Of a DNA stretch of 64,000 bases, positions 37,562 through 46,630 are shown in pieces; position 1 is the first letter of the stretch, and each line of letters opens with the position of its first letter. The DNA is taken from positions 107,456-171,455 of the forward strand of contig NZ_CH672433.1 of NCBI RefSeq assembly GCF_000153025.1, in the 5' to 3' direction. Below the pieces are notes generated by a model. The model worked only from the letters and a program-made list of their open reading frames with translations. It had not been told where the DNA came from and ran no database searches. The translations under genes and the position numbers were made by a program. Origin of the DNA: Marinomonas sp. MED121. Lineage in GTDB: Bacteria > Pseudomonadota > Gammaproteobacteria > Pseudomonadales > Marinomonadaceae.

Positions 37562-37737
37562 TAACTTTTCTGCTCCCTTAAGTATCTTTGTTTAAGTCGT
37601 TTAATCTGATCTTTTTTCGCTTTCATGCTGGAGAAGTAACACCCAAAAAGTAAAACCAGAGAAATGCCATATACAGACCACACAAAGGGTCCATGAGTTC
37701 CCATAGATAGAAACTCATTTAATGATTCAAATGCCAT
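37561..37737 (-). CDS. ccmD: haem exporter protein CcmD
   Basis: This small membrane protein of 58 residues stabilises the CcmC-CcmE complex and helps release holo-CcmE from the CcmAB complex. It reads [20 protein letters not shown] at the start, then one transmembrane helix (about 17-37) and a basic tail ([15 protein letters not shown]). The MGxHGxFVW pattern is typical. Its start overlaps the end of ccmC by 11 bases and its stop overlaps ccmE. Confidence 0.93.
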   Translation of the reverse strand: MAFESLNEFLSMGTHGPFVWSVYGISLVLLFGCYFSSMKAKKDQIKRLKQRYLREQKS

Positions 37738-38473
37738 TATCTAAAACTTCCTTCTTAACCCAATTCGCTCTGTGCTCTCTCACTAAAACCTCAGCTTGCA
37801 TTCGCCACATAGCCACTCCAGCAATAAAGCCGTACATACCTAATGTAGATAGCAGCAAGGGTAGCCACATTTCCATTGGCATTGCAGGCTTTGCTGTAAT
37901 CGTAAAGGTGGCTGGCTGGTGAAGTGTATTCCACCACTCAACAGAATATTTGATGATAGGTAAATTAATTAAGCCTACCACACTGATAACTGCAACGGCT
38001 TTATCTGCCAATTGCATATCATCTAAGCTATTTTGAATCGCAATAACACCCATATAGAGCAAAAATAAAATTAAAACTGAGGTTAATCTCGCATCCCAAA
38101 CCCACCAAGCACCCCAGGTTGGTTTCCCCCAAATAGCACCCGATATCAAAGCTATTAATGCCATTACGGCCCCTAAAGGAGCAACCGCCTTAATAAAAAC
38201 AGGGGCCATTTTCATCCGCCACACAAGTGAGACAATGCCTGCAACGCCTAATCCTAAATAGCAGGATTGGGCCAAGATTGCAGTGGGAACATGAATATAA
38301 ATAATTCGAAAACTATTTCCTTGTTGGTAATCAGCAGGGGCGAACCCTAATCCCCACACAACCCCAATAGTCAGTAACAAAACACCTATAAAAAAAGCAA
38401 ATTTGCTCCATTTATTTGCCCATTGAAAAAACCATTTGGGTGATCCCAGCTTATGAAACCATATCCAATTCAT
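37727..38473 (-). CDS. ccmC: haem transporter CcmC
   Basis: CcmC delivers haem to CcmE at the periplasmic face. The 248-residue protein has six transmembrane helices and the WWD signature WGAWWVWDARLTSVLILF. Conserved His lie in IYIHVPTAILAQSCYLG and WWNTLHQPATFT. Its start overlaps the ccmB stop by one base. Confidence 0.96.
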   Translation of the reverse strand: MNWIWFHKLGSPKWFFQWANKWSKFAFFIGVLLLTIGVVWGLGFAPADYQQGNSFRIIYIHVPTAILAQSCYLGLGVAGIVSLVWRMKMAPVFIKAVAPLGAVMALIALISGAIWGKPTWGAWWVWDARLTSVLILFLLYMGVIAIQNSLDDMQLADKAVAVISVVGLINLPIIKYSVEWWNTLHQPATFTITAKPAMPMEMWLPLLLSTLGMYGFIAGVAMWRMQAEVLVREHRANWVKKEVLDNGI

Positions 38474-39135
38474 TAATTTACACTCGCTTTTATAGAGACG
38501 GCCGCCATAATCGGAGACAAGGTCAAAGTTATTAAAGAGATGGCCGCTAAAATGGCTAGTTGTCCATTATAGGGCTGACCAACTTGTGCTGCTGCAATAG
38601 CACCCGTTGAGAAAATAATTACTGGCAAATAAAAAGGTAAAATAATCAACAACATTAGAACAGCACCCCGCCTTAAAGAAACCGTTAATGCTGCCCCTAT
38701 TGTACCTATTAAAAATAATGCCGGACTACCAATCAGCAGCGTTAGTACTAAAACCCACAATATTTCCCAATTTATAAATAACATTTGCGACAGTATTGGG
38801 GTTAAAACAAGGAGTGGAATAATGACTGACACCCACTGAACAAGCAGTTTTAGCAAAACTAGAATAGGCAGATATAAGCCACTCACCACTAATTGCTCAA
38901 GAGAGCCATCATTAAAGTCCTCTTTAAACATACCTTCAACCGACATCAATACGGCTAATGCAACAGCACACCAAATAATGCCACCAGCAGCAGGTTGAAG
39001 AAATTCTTTAGAAGGACTCACCCCTAAAGGAAATAATGTAATCACTAATAAAAAAAATACGAGCGCATTGACGACGTCTTGTTTACGCCTAAAAACAGCT
39101 AAGATTTCTGAATAAAAAAATGAGGAATAAGTCAT
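38473..39135 (-). CDS. ccmB: haem exporter permease CcmB
   Basis: This is the membrane subunit of the CcmAB ABC transporter, which uses ATP to release holo-CcmE. The 220-residue, six-helix protein has the early FFLLVITLFPLGVSPSKEFL and FKEDFNDGSLEQLV segments typical of CcmB. Four bases of overlap with ccmA imply coupled translation. Confidence 0.94.
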   Translation of the reverse strand: MTYSSFFYSEILAVFRRKQDVVNALVFFLLVITLFPLGVSPSKEFLQPAAGGIIWCAVALAVLMSVEGMFKEDFNDGSLEQLVVSGLYLPILVLLKLLVQWVSVIIPLLVLTPILSQMLFINWEILWVLVLTLLIGSPALFLIGTIGAALTVSLRRGAVLMLLIILPFYLPVIIFSTGAIAAAQVGQPYNGQLAILAAISLITLTLSPIMAAVSIKASVN

Positions 39136-39749
39136 GATGTTAGCTTAATTTCCTTTATATTTAAGCTGTCATCTAAGGATTGATGGGTCGTTAAAATTAT
39201 CATCCCTCCCTTATCAAGATGCTGCTTTAACCTTTGCTCTAATACCGCAACGCCTTTCACATCAAGCGCAGTAAAAGGTTCGTCTAATAACCAGACCTTT
39301 TTATCTGTTAACCATAATCTTGCGAGCGCAATTCGTCTTTGTTGACCGGCTGAAAGTTGATGAGCTGGCGTATCTAGATAACCACCCAACCCAACCTCTG
39401 TCAGAGCCTCTTCGATTGCATCTTTGCTTTTTGTTGGGCAGTACCAACTTAAGTTTTCAGCCGCACTAAACACAGCTTTGATACCTGCATGATGCCCTAA
39501 ATAAAGAAGCTCTTTTTGCAAGATATCTCTGTGATAGCTGATATCTTCTCCAGCAAACATAATTTTGCCTTCGAGAGGTTGCAGTACTCCTGCAATAATT
39601 TTAAGCAAGGTACTTTTGCCAGCGCCATTTTCGCCCATAATTCGCGCTATCTCACCAGCTGACACCTGACATGAAAAGTTGTCACACAGAACTCGATCAG
39701 CTCGTTCAATAAATAAACCAGAAATGGATAATTCTAGATTTGGATGCAA
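39132..39749 (-). CDS. ccmA: haem exporter ATP-binding protein CcmA
   Basis: This is a 205-residue ABC ATPase with Walker A GENGAGKST, signature LSAGQQRRIALARLW, Walker B VWLLDEPFTALD, and switch His in ILTTHQ. It starts the ccm operon. The initiation codon is TTG at 39749 with AGG seven bases upstream; the N-terminus agrees with the length of E. coli CcmA. The divergent FliK-like gene starts 165 bases away. Confidence 0.94.
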   Translation of the reverse strand: MHPNLELSISGLFIERADRVLCDNFSCQVSAGEIARIMGENGAGKSTLLKIIAGVLQPLEGKIMFAGEDISYHRDILQKELLYLGHHAGIKAVFSAAENLSWYCPTKSKDAIEEALTEVGLGGYLDTPAHQLSAGQQRRIALARLWLTDKKVWLLDEPFTALDVKGVAVLEQRLKQHLDKGGMIILTTHQSLDDSLNIKEIKLTS

Positions 39750-39773
39750 AGCTTTACCTAAATCAGCCGATAT
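39747..39773 (+). promoter_or_regulatory. possible sigma-28 promoter of the FliK-like gene
   Basis: The sequence CAAAGCTT, 11 bases, GCCGATAT matches the flagellar sigma-28 consensus TAAAGTTT-N11-GCCGATAA at 6/8 and 7/8 positions with exact spacing. It points toward the gene at 39914, leaving a leader of about 130 bases. It overlaps the first codon of the divergent ccmA. Confidence 0.4.
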
Positions 39774-39913
39774 TATAAAAGTGAGACCTAAAGTGTCTTA
39801 CACTGAGTGATTGAAATGACATTTTTGAACGCTTTAATTCGTCATTCTACAATCCAAAAGCGGCTTATTATAAAAGAAAGCAATGTAAATAACGACTCTA
39901 TTGGAACATACGA

Positions 39914-41917
39914 ATGGCCAACCTAATTAACTCAATGACAAATGACAAACTATCCCAATTAAATGGCAATTCAGTTTCTACCAAAGATGTAGGAAAAATT
40001 GCCAAACTTGTCAGTGAAATAAAATTAATGGAAGGCTTCCAACCTATTAAGCTGACAGCGAGTCGCGATATATTTATTAATGAAAAACCAGCACAATTGC
40101 TTGAAGCGAGAACTCAGAATAACAAAGGATTTTCTCTCATTATGGAGAGCAAAGGCATATCGATTGATGCGATGAAACAAACTGGCTTAGAAGTAGACAG
40201 TAAAAACAACCAATTCAAATTGAGTTATTCAGAGGCTCCCGCATCCATTTTAAACACAAGCACTCCCACAAAAAACGCCCTCAACACGAGTAACACTGGG
40301 CAATATAACCAAACTCAAGCGACTATTAATAAACATTATACCCAGCAGACAAACCCAACATCGACCAATCAGAGTGTAAATGGGATTAACAAGGCTCAAC
40401 AGAATAGAATAGAAACTCAAGTACAATTAAACTCTAAAGTTGAGAACCTAACTGTCATTGCAAAAATTTCGAATACGCCTCCTACATCGTTAACACCGAA
40501 CAACCAGACAATAGAGCCCAAACTAAGTGGACCAATCATTCAACAAGAGAGCTCCATTAAAGCAAAGCCTCTCACGAGCAATCTCAATCAAGCCGACTTA
40601 TCTGCAAAGTCAGAAAGCCGCCCTAATCAAATGATCACCCCACAAATAAATACTGCTGGCAATTCACCTAGTGAAAACGAAATCAATACAAACACCCAAG
40701 CGCTAATCAAGAAAAGTCTTTATCAGACCTCCAGTGTTAAAGATGCATCAGATAAAAATCTGCTTAATACAAATACCGATCAAGTAAGGGTTTCTCAGAC
40801 TAACAATGCCATAGAGCCCAAAGCTATAGCGCAGCAAGCTAATATCACAACCAAACATCAAGATTCACAAGCAAGTTATCAAAACAGGGCCGTGAACACA
40901 CCTTTAACAGTGCAGACTGCACCTGAAACTCAGTTCAAACAGAACTCAATTGCCGGCGAGTATAAAGTCAGCATAGATACAAGTGAGTTTATTATTAGCG
41001 CAAAGCAACCACTTAAGGTCGGAGATAATATACAAGTAATTAGAGACCTAGAAGGAAAGTTGCAATTACTACCAAATCAGCCTCAAACCAAGAGCAATAT
41101 TTTAAGCCAAGAATTTGCAAAAAGCCTGCCTCAGCAGCTTAGCAAACCAGAACTAGTCAATTTCATTCAAAGCTTAACAAGTCTGCAGAATGTGAATGGG
41201 CTAGATAAAGGAACACAGAAGGTTATTCAGCAGTTATTAAACAGTATTCCAGATTTACAGCAGCTAGAAACACCTGCTGCAATCAAGCAAGCCATCATGA
41301 ATAGCGGTTTATTTTTAGAGAATAAGCTTTCAACCACACCAACAAACCTCAATCAGGACATCAAAGCTAACCTATTAAGCTTTCAAACTAATGCAAACAA
41401 TCAAATAAATGAAAAAAATCAGTCGACGCCTTCACTAGATTTGATTGAGCAAAATACAAAACAGTCCATTTCACAAGCCATAGAAAGAATCACCTCAACT
41501 CAAATTCGAAACTTATTAGAATTAAATAAAATAGAGGGTATGAACTTACCGCTTATCATTGAGGTGCCTATTCAAGACAAAGGTGAAACATCGATATTTC
41601 AGCTTGAAATAGATCAGGATCAACATAATCAAGAAACATCGAAAAACAAACGAAAATGGTTAGCTAAGCTTCTCTTTGATTTCCCTCAAACAGGGAAGTT
41701 TGAAGCAAGAGTCAGCGTTGAAGAAAGTAAAGTGGCTGTTATCTTTGCAGCAGAAAACAGCGCTACTGAAAATAAAATACGTAAGCACAGCAATGTTTTA
41801 GCAAAACAACTAACAGATAAAGGATTAGAGATCACACAGCTTGATAGTTTTTGTAAACCCATCAAAGAAGCCAAGCAGCTATCAAATCAACCAAACCTTA
41901 TCGATGTGAGAACCTAA
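39914..41917 (+). CDS. FliK-like protein with C-terminal hook-length-control domain
   Basis: A 667-residue protein. Residues about 1-450 are Asn/Gln/Thr/Ser-rich, low complexity and almost free of Trp and Cys, as expected of a secreted molecular ruler. The C-terminal 150 residues (IEGMNLPLIIEVPIQDKGET, then WLAKLLFDFPQTGKFEARVS) resemble the Flg_hook/FliK C-terminal substrate-switch domain. It is a paralogue, since a regular fliK lies at 61138. Its stop overlaps the next gene, an FlhB-domain protein. A possible sigma-28 promoter lies upstream. Its role is not established; a modulator of export specificity is an inference. Confidence 0.7.
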   Translation: MANLINSMTNDKLSQLNGNSVSTKDVGKIAKLVSEIKLMEGFQPIKLTASRDIFINEKPAQLLEARTQNNKGFSLIMESKGISIDAMKQTGLEVDSKNNQFKLSYSEAPASILNTSTPTKNALNTSNTGQYNQTQATINKHYTQQTNPTSTNQSVNGINKAQQNRIETQVQLNSKVENLTVIAKISNTPPTSLTPNNQTIEPKLSGPIIQQESSIKAKPLTSNLNQADLSAKSESRPNQMITPQINTAGNSPSENEINTNTQALIKKSLYQTSSVKDASDKNLLNTNTDQVRVSQTNNAIEPKAIAQQANITTKHQDSQASYQNRAVNTPLTVQTAPETQFKQNSIAGEYKVSIDTSEFIISAKQPLKVGDNIQVIRDLEGKLQLLPNQPQTKSNILSQEFAKSLPQQLSKPELVNFIQSLTSLQNVNGLDKGTQKVIQQLLNSIPDLQQLETPAAIKQAIMNSGLFLENKLSTTPTNLNQDIKANLLSFQTNANNQINEKNQSTPSLDLIEQNTKQSISQAIERITSTQIRNLLELNKIEGMNLPLIIEVPIQDKGETSIFQLEIDQDQHNQETSKNKRKWLAKLLFDFPQTGKFEARVSVEESKVAVIFAAENSATENKIRKHSNVLAKQLTDKGLEITQLDSFCKPIKEAKQLSNQPNLIDVRT

Positions 41918-42159
41918 TGAATAAAAAAGCGATTGCATTAAACTACGATTTTCATGGAGCCCCTACTATCACTGCAAAAGGGTCGGGATTAATTGCAGAG
42001 AGGATTATGCAAGTCGCGGAAGAAAACAACATCATTCTACACAAAAGCCCCGAGTTAGTTGAAGTACTGGGACACTTAGAGCTAGGGGATGAAATTCCAG
42101 AGGCACTTTATCTTGCGGTTGCAGAAATCATTGCATTTGCACACTCATTAAAACAATAA
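41917..42159 (+). CDS. FlhB cytoplasmic-domain-like protein
   Basis: This 80-residue protein corresponds to the cytoplasmic switch domain of FlhB/YscU without the membrane part. The pattern is ALNYDFHGAPTITAKGSGLI, then IAERIMQVAEENNIILHKSP and LGDEIPEALYLAVAEIIAF. The autocleavage motif NPTH of FlhB is replaced by GAPT, so it should not self-cleave. The ATG overlaps the stop of the FliK-like gene. It is known as an FhlB-type orphan in pseudomonad relatives. Partnership with the FliK-like protein is inferred from coupling. Confidence 0.85.
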   Translation: MNKKAIALNYDFHGAPTITAKGSGLIAERIMQVAEENNIILHKSPELVEVLGHLELGDEIPEALYLAVAEIIAFAHSLKQ

Positions 42160-42184
42160 AAGGGCCATAAGGCCCTTCTTTTAT
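42160..42184 (+). terminator. terminator after the FlhB-like gene
   Basis: A short stem AAGGGCC / GGCCCTT with an ATAA loop is followed by CTTTTA. It overlaps the end of the convergent DUF2802 gene at 42181. Confidence 0.7.
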
Positions 42185-42591
42185 TCATATCTGTGATTAG
42201 CGCTTCGCTTTGATTCTTTAAACAAAAGGTCGATCAATTCGGCCTCGGCTCGAATCAAACCACATTTTGCAACCAGATCATCTACTGTAGCTCCCATCTC
42301 AAGAAGCTCCATCGCTCTGTTGTAGGAAACACCTCCTTCCTTAGACAGTATCTCGGACTGCCTTTCAACAGCAATATTCAGCTTTTTCTCAATTGCAACT
42401 AAACGTCTTCCCATGCCAATCGAACCAGAGGCCAATACTTGCACTTGTTTTTTTTGATTACTCTCACTTTCCACTTGGAAAGCTAAGGCCTGCTTTAATT
42501 TTTTAGAGATTACAAATATCCAAACCGATAAAGCGATAACCAAAATAAAAGACAAGACTAACAGCAGATTAAATAGCCATTGTGATTCCAT
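42181..42591 (-). CDS. DUF2802 membrane protein
   Basis: This 136-residue protein has a single N-terminal transmembrane helix (LLLVLSFILVIALSVWIFVI) and a cytoplasmic coiled-coil segment. The conserved C-terminal motif YNRAMELLEMGATVDDLVAK is DUF2802, found at the end of chemotaxis operons next to cheW in Pseudomonas and Vibrio. It starts 18 bases after the cheW stop. Its role is unknown; a link to polar chemotaxis arrays is inferred from constant association. Confidence 0.85.
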   Translation of the reverse strand: MESQWLFNLLLVLSFILVIALSVWIFVISKKLKQALAFQVESESNQKKQVQVLASGSIGMGRRLVAIEKKLNIAVERQSEILSKEGGVSYNRAMELLEMGATVDDLVAKCGLIRAEAELIDLLFKESKRSANHRYE

Positions 42592-42609
42592 TTAACACTC
42601 ATACCCAAC

Positions 42610-43092
42610 TTACATGGAAGAAATATCAGACCATTCTTCTTCAGAAAGTAGTCGATCTAGGTCCACTAAAATTAACAAAGTATCATTTTTATTGCAGACA
42701 CCTTGTATAAATTTAGACGATTCATCATTACCAACATTTGGCGATGCTTCAATTTCAGACTGACGAAGATAAACCACTTCAGAAACCGCATCAACTAAAA
42801 TACCGATAACATGACCGTCTACTTCTAAAATCATAATACGAGTAGAGTCCGATATTTCACCGGTCTGAATACCAAACCGCTGACAGGTATCGATAACAGT
42901 AACCACACTGCCTCTAAGATTAATAATACCCAAGACAAAAGAAGGTGCGCCAGGTACTGGTGCTATTTCTGAGTAACGAAGAACCTCTTTCACTTGCATG
43001 ACGTTAACGCCATAGATCTCGTCATCTAATCGAAAGGTTACCCATTGTAAAACTGGATCATCCACTTCCTGTACTGCTCTACCTGTCGTCAT
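42610..43092 (-). CDS. cheW: chemotaxis adaptor CheW
   Basis: CheW couples chemoreceptors to CheA. The 160-residue protein has the SH3-like double barrel: WVTFRLDDEIYGVNVMQVKE, then VLGIINLRGSVVTVIDTCQR and GILVDAVSEVVYL. These are all consensus CheW features. It lies between parP and the DUF2802 gene in the operon order of pseudomonads. Confidence 0.95.
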   Translation of the reverse strand: MTTGRAVQEVDDPVLQWVTFRLDDEIYGVNVMQVKEVLRYSEIAPVPGAPSFVLGIINLRGSVVTVIDTCQRFGIQTGEISDSTRIMILEVDGHVIGILVDAVSEVVYLRQSEIEASPNVGNDESSKFIQGVCNKNDTLLILVDLDRLLSEEEWSDISSM

Positions 43093-43132
43093 ACTATTTC
43101 TCCAAATTGGAAAGTCTGAATTTCTTATTTGT

Positions 43133-44206
43133 TTACTTCAGATGAGCCTTAAATCCATTAACAGGGTCATCTAACAATTCAATAAAACCTTGAACATCTA
43201 AAATTGCACACATATGATTTATCACAGTGCCAGCAAGCCAAGGACGCTTACTTCTATCCGAGCGCCATTTCACCTCTGATGGCTCTAATGAAATCGCCTC
43301 AGCAACATCCTCACAAGCTAAGCCCCAATTAGATCTATCTAGCTGAATCACAAATTTAAACGAATCATGCAATTCACCTTTATAATGATTTGGCATAACC
43401 CAACGCGCAGTATCAACCGTTCTTATACGTAAATCATTGACACTTGAAACACCAATAAACCACTCTGGCTGACCAAAGATCTTAGTCACCTTTTCATAAT
43501 CTGCTTTTTGAATCCCTCCTAACTCCACAAGAGGGACAGCCATTTTCAGGCCACCAACGTTAAATAACAAACATTCAAAACGACTTTGAGCCCAAGGTAA
43601 GGGTTTGGTTTTATCTAGCTTAGCAACAAGCTCAACGTCTTCAGCCGTATCTTCTTTATTTACTGAGTCCGGCTTAACCAAAACCTCAGGCTGGGCGACT
43701 GATGCATCAGTCGTATTTTGACTAACGCCTTCTTCTCTAGACTCTGATTGAATGCTTAAAGCTGATACAGTATCGCTTAACTCGCTATCTAACTCAGCGT
43801 CACCTTGTGCTGACATTTCCTCATTCATGTTTTCCTGAGGTATAGCAGAAGATTTCACTTCTAGCTCACTTTCTTCACTAAGCGGCTGTTCTGATTCGTT
43901 TTCTAAAGCCGCTACAGCAAATTCAAAAGCAGCAAATATATCTTCTTCGTTCTCAATCTCTTGTGCGACTAGCTCATCTTGCTTTTGATGTTGCACTGCC
44001 TCTTCGGTAGGTACTTCAACTTTCGATTCTTGACCAGAATCATCCTCATTCAATAAGGCAACAAGATCTTCCTGAGGCGGTTCGTCCTCAGAATCAGGAA
44101 TATTATCAACTTGCAAAGTCGCATCTTGGAGTAACTCATCCAAGTAGCGTTGAACAGCAAGCTGAGGTGCAATTAACACCTCTGCTGATGGTTTATCTTC
44201 TTTCAT
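43133..44206 (-). CDS. parP: ParP, CheW-like polar array protein
   Basis: This 357-residue protein has a short conserved N-terminal helix (IAPQLAVQRYLDELLQDAT) and a very acidic disordered middle (about 35-200). The C-terminal CheW-like domain (FECLLFNVGGLKMAVPLVEL, LAGTVINHMCAILDVQGF) corresponds to the AIF domain of Vibrio ParP. In Vibrio, ParP binds CheA and ParC to hold chemoreceptor arrays at the old pole. The gene directly follows parC (one base apart) and precedes cheW, the conserved order. The acidic middle varies between species. Confidence 0.87.
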   Translation of the reverse strand: MKEDKPSAEVLIAPQLAVQRYLDELLQDATLQVDNIPDSEDEPPQEDLVALLNEDDSGQESKVEVPTEEAVQHQKQDELVAQEIENEEDIFAAFEFAVAALENESEQPLSEESELEVKSSAIPQENMNEEMSAQGDAELDSELSDTVSALSIQSESREEGVSQNTTDASVAQPEVLVKPDSVNKEDTAEDVELVAKLDKTKPLPWAQSRFECLLFNVGGLKMAVPLVELGGIQKADYEKVTKIFGQPEWFIGVSSVNDLRIRTVDTARWVMPNHYKGELHDSFKFVIQLDRSNWGLACEDVAEAISLEPSEVKWRSDRSKRPWLAGTVINHMCAILDVQGFIELLDDPVNGFKAHLK

Positions 44207-44980
44207 TTAACTCATAGGTTCCAGTAAAGTCGTTACAAGGCTAGTATAAGCCTTAACTCCTCGAGCATTATTATCCAAAGCAGACGGAGCAATACCTGCA
44301 GTACTTGCATCCCTTAGTTTAGTATCAATTGGAATAACAGAGTGCCAAACAGCCTCATCATAAGCTTCTTTTAAACTACGTAAACTTTTATTAGACGCTT
44401 GTGTTCTGCGATCAAACAAAGTGGGTACAATAAGATAAGGAACAGGCCTTTTCCTAGCTCGGTTGATCATGGTTAACGTTCTCACCATTCTCTCCAGCCC
44501 CTTGATCGCCAAAAATTCAGTTTGTACCGGAATAATTAATTGCTGACACGCAGCAAGTGCATTAATCATTAATACACCCAATACCGGAGGACTATCAATT
44601 AATACATAATCAAAGTCATCCCAAAGAATAGCGAGCGTTTTAGAAATAACTAACCCCATCCCGCCTTGAGCTTGAGCATGCCTTTCAAGGGTTGCTAACG
44701 CAGTAGAGGAAGGCAACAAAGATAAGTTTGGATGCCCAGTTTCTAAAATTAATTCTTTTGGTAATGATTCTTGTATCTTGCCATTACCTAAAAATAAATC
44801 ATAAGCACTATGTTCGATAGAGTCTGGATCAAAACGGAAATAGCTTGTTAAAGAACCATGTGGATCTAGGTCTATCATTAATACACGATGACCAGCGTCG
44901 GCAAGTAAACCCGCCAAGGTTACTACGCTCGTTGTTTTACCTACTCCACCTTTTTGGTTAGCTACTGCCCAAATGTGCAC
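44207..44980 (-). CDS. parC: ParC, ParA-like ATPase for polar chemotaxis localisation
   Basis: This 257-residue MinD/ParA-family ATPase has the deviant Walker A NQKGGVGKTTSVVTLAG (signature Lys), Walker B YVLIDSPPVLGVL, and ADAGHRVLMIDLDPHGSL. Its place between motD and parP marks it as ParC, which guides chemotaxis arrays to the pole, rather than as chromosomal ParA or FlhG. The start is a GTG at 44980 with a GGGG-rich site upstream. Confidence 0.88.
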   Translation of the reverse strand: MHIWAVANQKGGVGKTTSVVTLAGLLADAGHRVLMIDLDPHGSLTSYFRFDPDSIEHSAYDLFLGNGKIQESLPKELILETGHPNLSLLPSSTALATLERHAQAQGGMGLVISKTLAILWDDFDYVLIDSPPVLGVLMINALAACQQLIIPVQTEFLAIKGLERMVRTLTMINRARKRPVPYLIVPTLFDRRTQASNKSLRSLKEAYDEAVWHSVIPIDTKLRDASTAGIAPSALDNNARGVKAYTSLVTTLLEPMS

Positions 44981-45054
44981 CTTTCATCCCCTACCTAATG
45001 CCTATACCGTTATTTTAATTACAGTTTCTCTGATTATATTGCTGAAGTATATAA

Positions 45055-45906
45055 CTATTCAAATAAGTAGTTGTATAGCTTTTCTGCTTCTTGCTTACCA
45101 ATTTTAAGTGTCACTCGCCGATTTCGAGCTCGAGAAAAGTCATTTGAATTTCTCACTTTTGGTTTTTCACTACTTAACCCTAATACTGCAATAAGCTGAG
45201 GGTTAATTCCTCCGTTTACTAACTCATCAACAACAGAAGAGGCCCTTGCACTAGAAAGCTGCCAATTTGAAGTATATTTATTACTCGAAACAGGTAAGTT
45301 ATCAGTATGCCCTTCCACAACAATAGGGTAACTGTAGCGCTTTAATACTTCAGAAATTGACATCAGAACAGCAACCGCTTCGTTCGTTAATTCAAACTCT
45401 CCAGACGAAAACAAGAGACCTGCTTTTAATTCTATTTCTATCCAAAGCTCACTTTCGTTAATCGAAATCAAACCATTTTGCTGATATTCACCTAGGTGAG
45501 TCAGGATCATTTGATTTAACTCTTGAACGACCTGTAGCTTTTTATCTACTACTGTTTGTATATTCTGTTGCGGACTGGGACTAGGGTCGCTTCCCCTATC
45601 TGGCGTTAACTCTTGAAAAGCTTCATCCTCTGCCTTACCCGTTGTCACTTTACCTATATTGATTGGCTGTACAGATAACTGTACCGCTTGCATTACACCT
45701 TCTAAGGTTTCGGTTAATAACTTAGAGTCACCCTGATTTTTCAAAGAAATAGAATACAGCGCAACAAAGAAAGCAAATAACAAGGTGATAAAGTCAGCAT
45801 AAGATAAGATCCAACGCTGTTTGTTTTGGTTCGTATCGTTACGCAACCCTAAACGTCGACGCTTAGAAATACGCCTTAAACTCGCCTTCTCATTGCTCAT
45901 ATCCAC
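45055..45906 (-). CDS. motD: flagellar motor protein MotD (MotB family)
   Basis: This is a stator B subunit of 283 residues. It has a basic N-terminus, one transmembrane helix (WILSYADFITLLFAFFVALY) with the proton-binding Asp in YADF, a plug/linker region, and an OmpA-like peptidoglycan-binding domain (VEGHTDNLPVSSNKYTSNW, then SARASSVVDELV). The pseudomonad-like order cheB-motC-motD-parC argues for MotD rather than MotB. The start may be GTG 45906 or ATG 45900; both overlap motC. Confidence 0.9.
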   Translation of the reverse strand: MDMSNEKASLRRISKRRRLGLRNDTNQNKQRWILSYADFITLLFAFFVALYSISLKNQGDSKLLTETLEGVMQAVQLSVQPINIGKVTTGKAEDEAFQELTPDRGSDPSPSPQQNIQTVVDKKLQVVQELNQMILTHLGEYQQNGLISINESELWIEIELKAGLLFSSGEFELTNEAVAVLMSISEVLKRYSYPIVVEGHTDNLPVSSNKYTSNWQLSSARASSVVDELVNGGINPQLIAVLGLSSEKPKVRNSNDFSRARNRRVTLKIGKQEAEKLYNYLFE

Positions 45907-46630
45907 TCAGCTCAATATCAAGTCGATGTGGGTTTTTCCCTGTTGCAATACCATAAACGCCATCCACTACAAGCTGATAATAAAGCGTTTCTTTATCAAC
46001 ATAGTTTGTAAGTTTTTTAGCAATTGGGAAAATAATCAGATTAGCAAACCCTTGACCATATAATGTCGAGACAAAAGCGACAGCGATGCCATGACCTAAT
46101 GCCTCAGGGCTGTCTAAGTTAGCCATAGCCTGAATAAGACCAAGCACAGAGCCCATAATCCCTAAAGTAGGAGCATAGCCACCTATGGATTCTAAAAAAT
46201 CTACGCTGGCCATTCTCTTATCTCTAAATCTCATTACTTCATCGTGTAATAATTCAGAAAAGCTTTCAGGGTCAGCACCATCAATCGCCATCTGCAACGC
46301 TCGCTCTGAAAAGCTATCATTTAACGAATTAAGCTCAGATTCTAGACTTACAACAGAGTGTCTTCTCGCCTGATTTGCTAACTTATAAATTAGCTCTCTA
46401 GCATTACTAAATTCAAATACAGGGGGGAATAGGGCCCAACGCAATAAAGATAAAGAACGGGTCGCTTCGAGAATATTACTTTGAACAAGTGCAGCGCCAA
46501 GACTACCGAAAATAACAATAATTGCAGAAGGGAGATTGAAAAGTAGTATCATCTCCCCTCCACCGAGTAGGTTTGATAATACTACTGAGGCAAAAGCTAA
46601 AAAAAGACCGGCTAATGTTAATAGATCCAT
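45890..46630 (-). CDS. motC: flagellar motor protein MotC (MotA family)
   Basis: This is a stator A subunit of 246 residues with four helices. The two conserved Pro-containing helices are GGYAPTLGIMGSVLGLIQAM and SALYGQGFANL-like (here STLYGQGFANLIIFPIAKKL). Charged residues facing FliG lie in ESFSELLHDEVMRFRDKRM. Its ATG overlaps the cheB stop (TAATG). In Pseudomonas, MotCD is a second stator needed for swarming and high load. A MotAB pair would have to lie elsewhere. Confidence 0.92.
   Translation of the reverse strand: MDLLTLAGLFLAFASVVLSNLLGGGEMILLFNLPSAIIVIFGSLGAALVQSNILEATRSLSLLRWALFPPVFEFSNARELIYKLANQARRHSVVSLESELNSLNDSFSERALQMAIDGADPESFSELLHDEVMRFRDKRMASVDFLESIGGYAPTLGIMGSVLGLIQAMANLDSPEALGHGIAVAFVSTLYGQGFANLIIFPIAKKLTNYVDKETLYYQLVVDGVYGIATGKNPHRLDIELSGYEQ

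Noticed and set aside
44207..44980. FlhG/FleN or chromosomal ParA identity for the ParA-like ATPase
   Set aside because: Position between motD and parP and the product's start at the Walker A region fit ParC. The FlhG N-terminal motif and the parB neighbour are absent.
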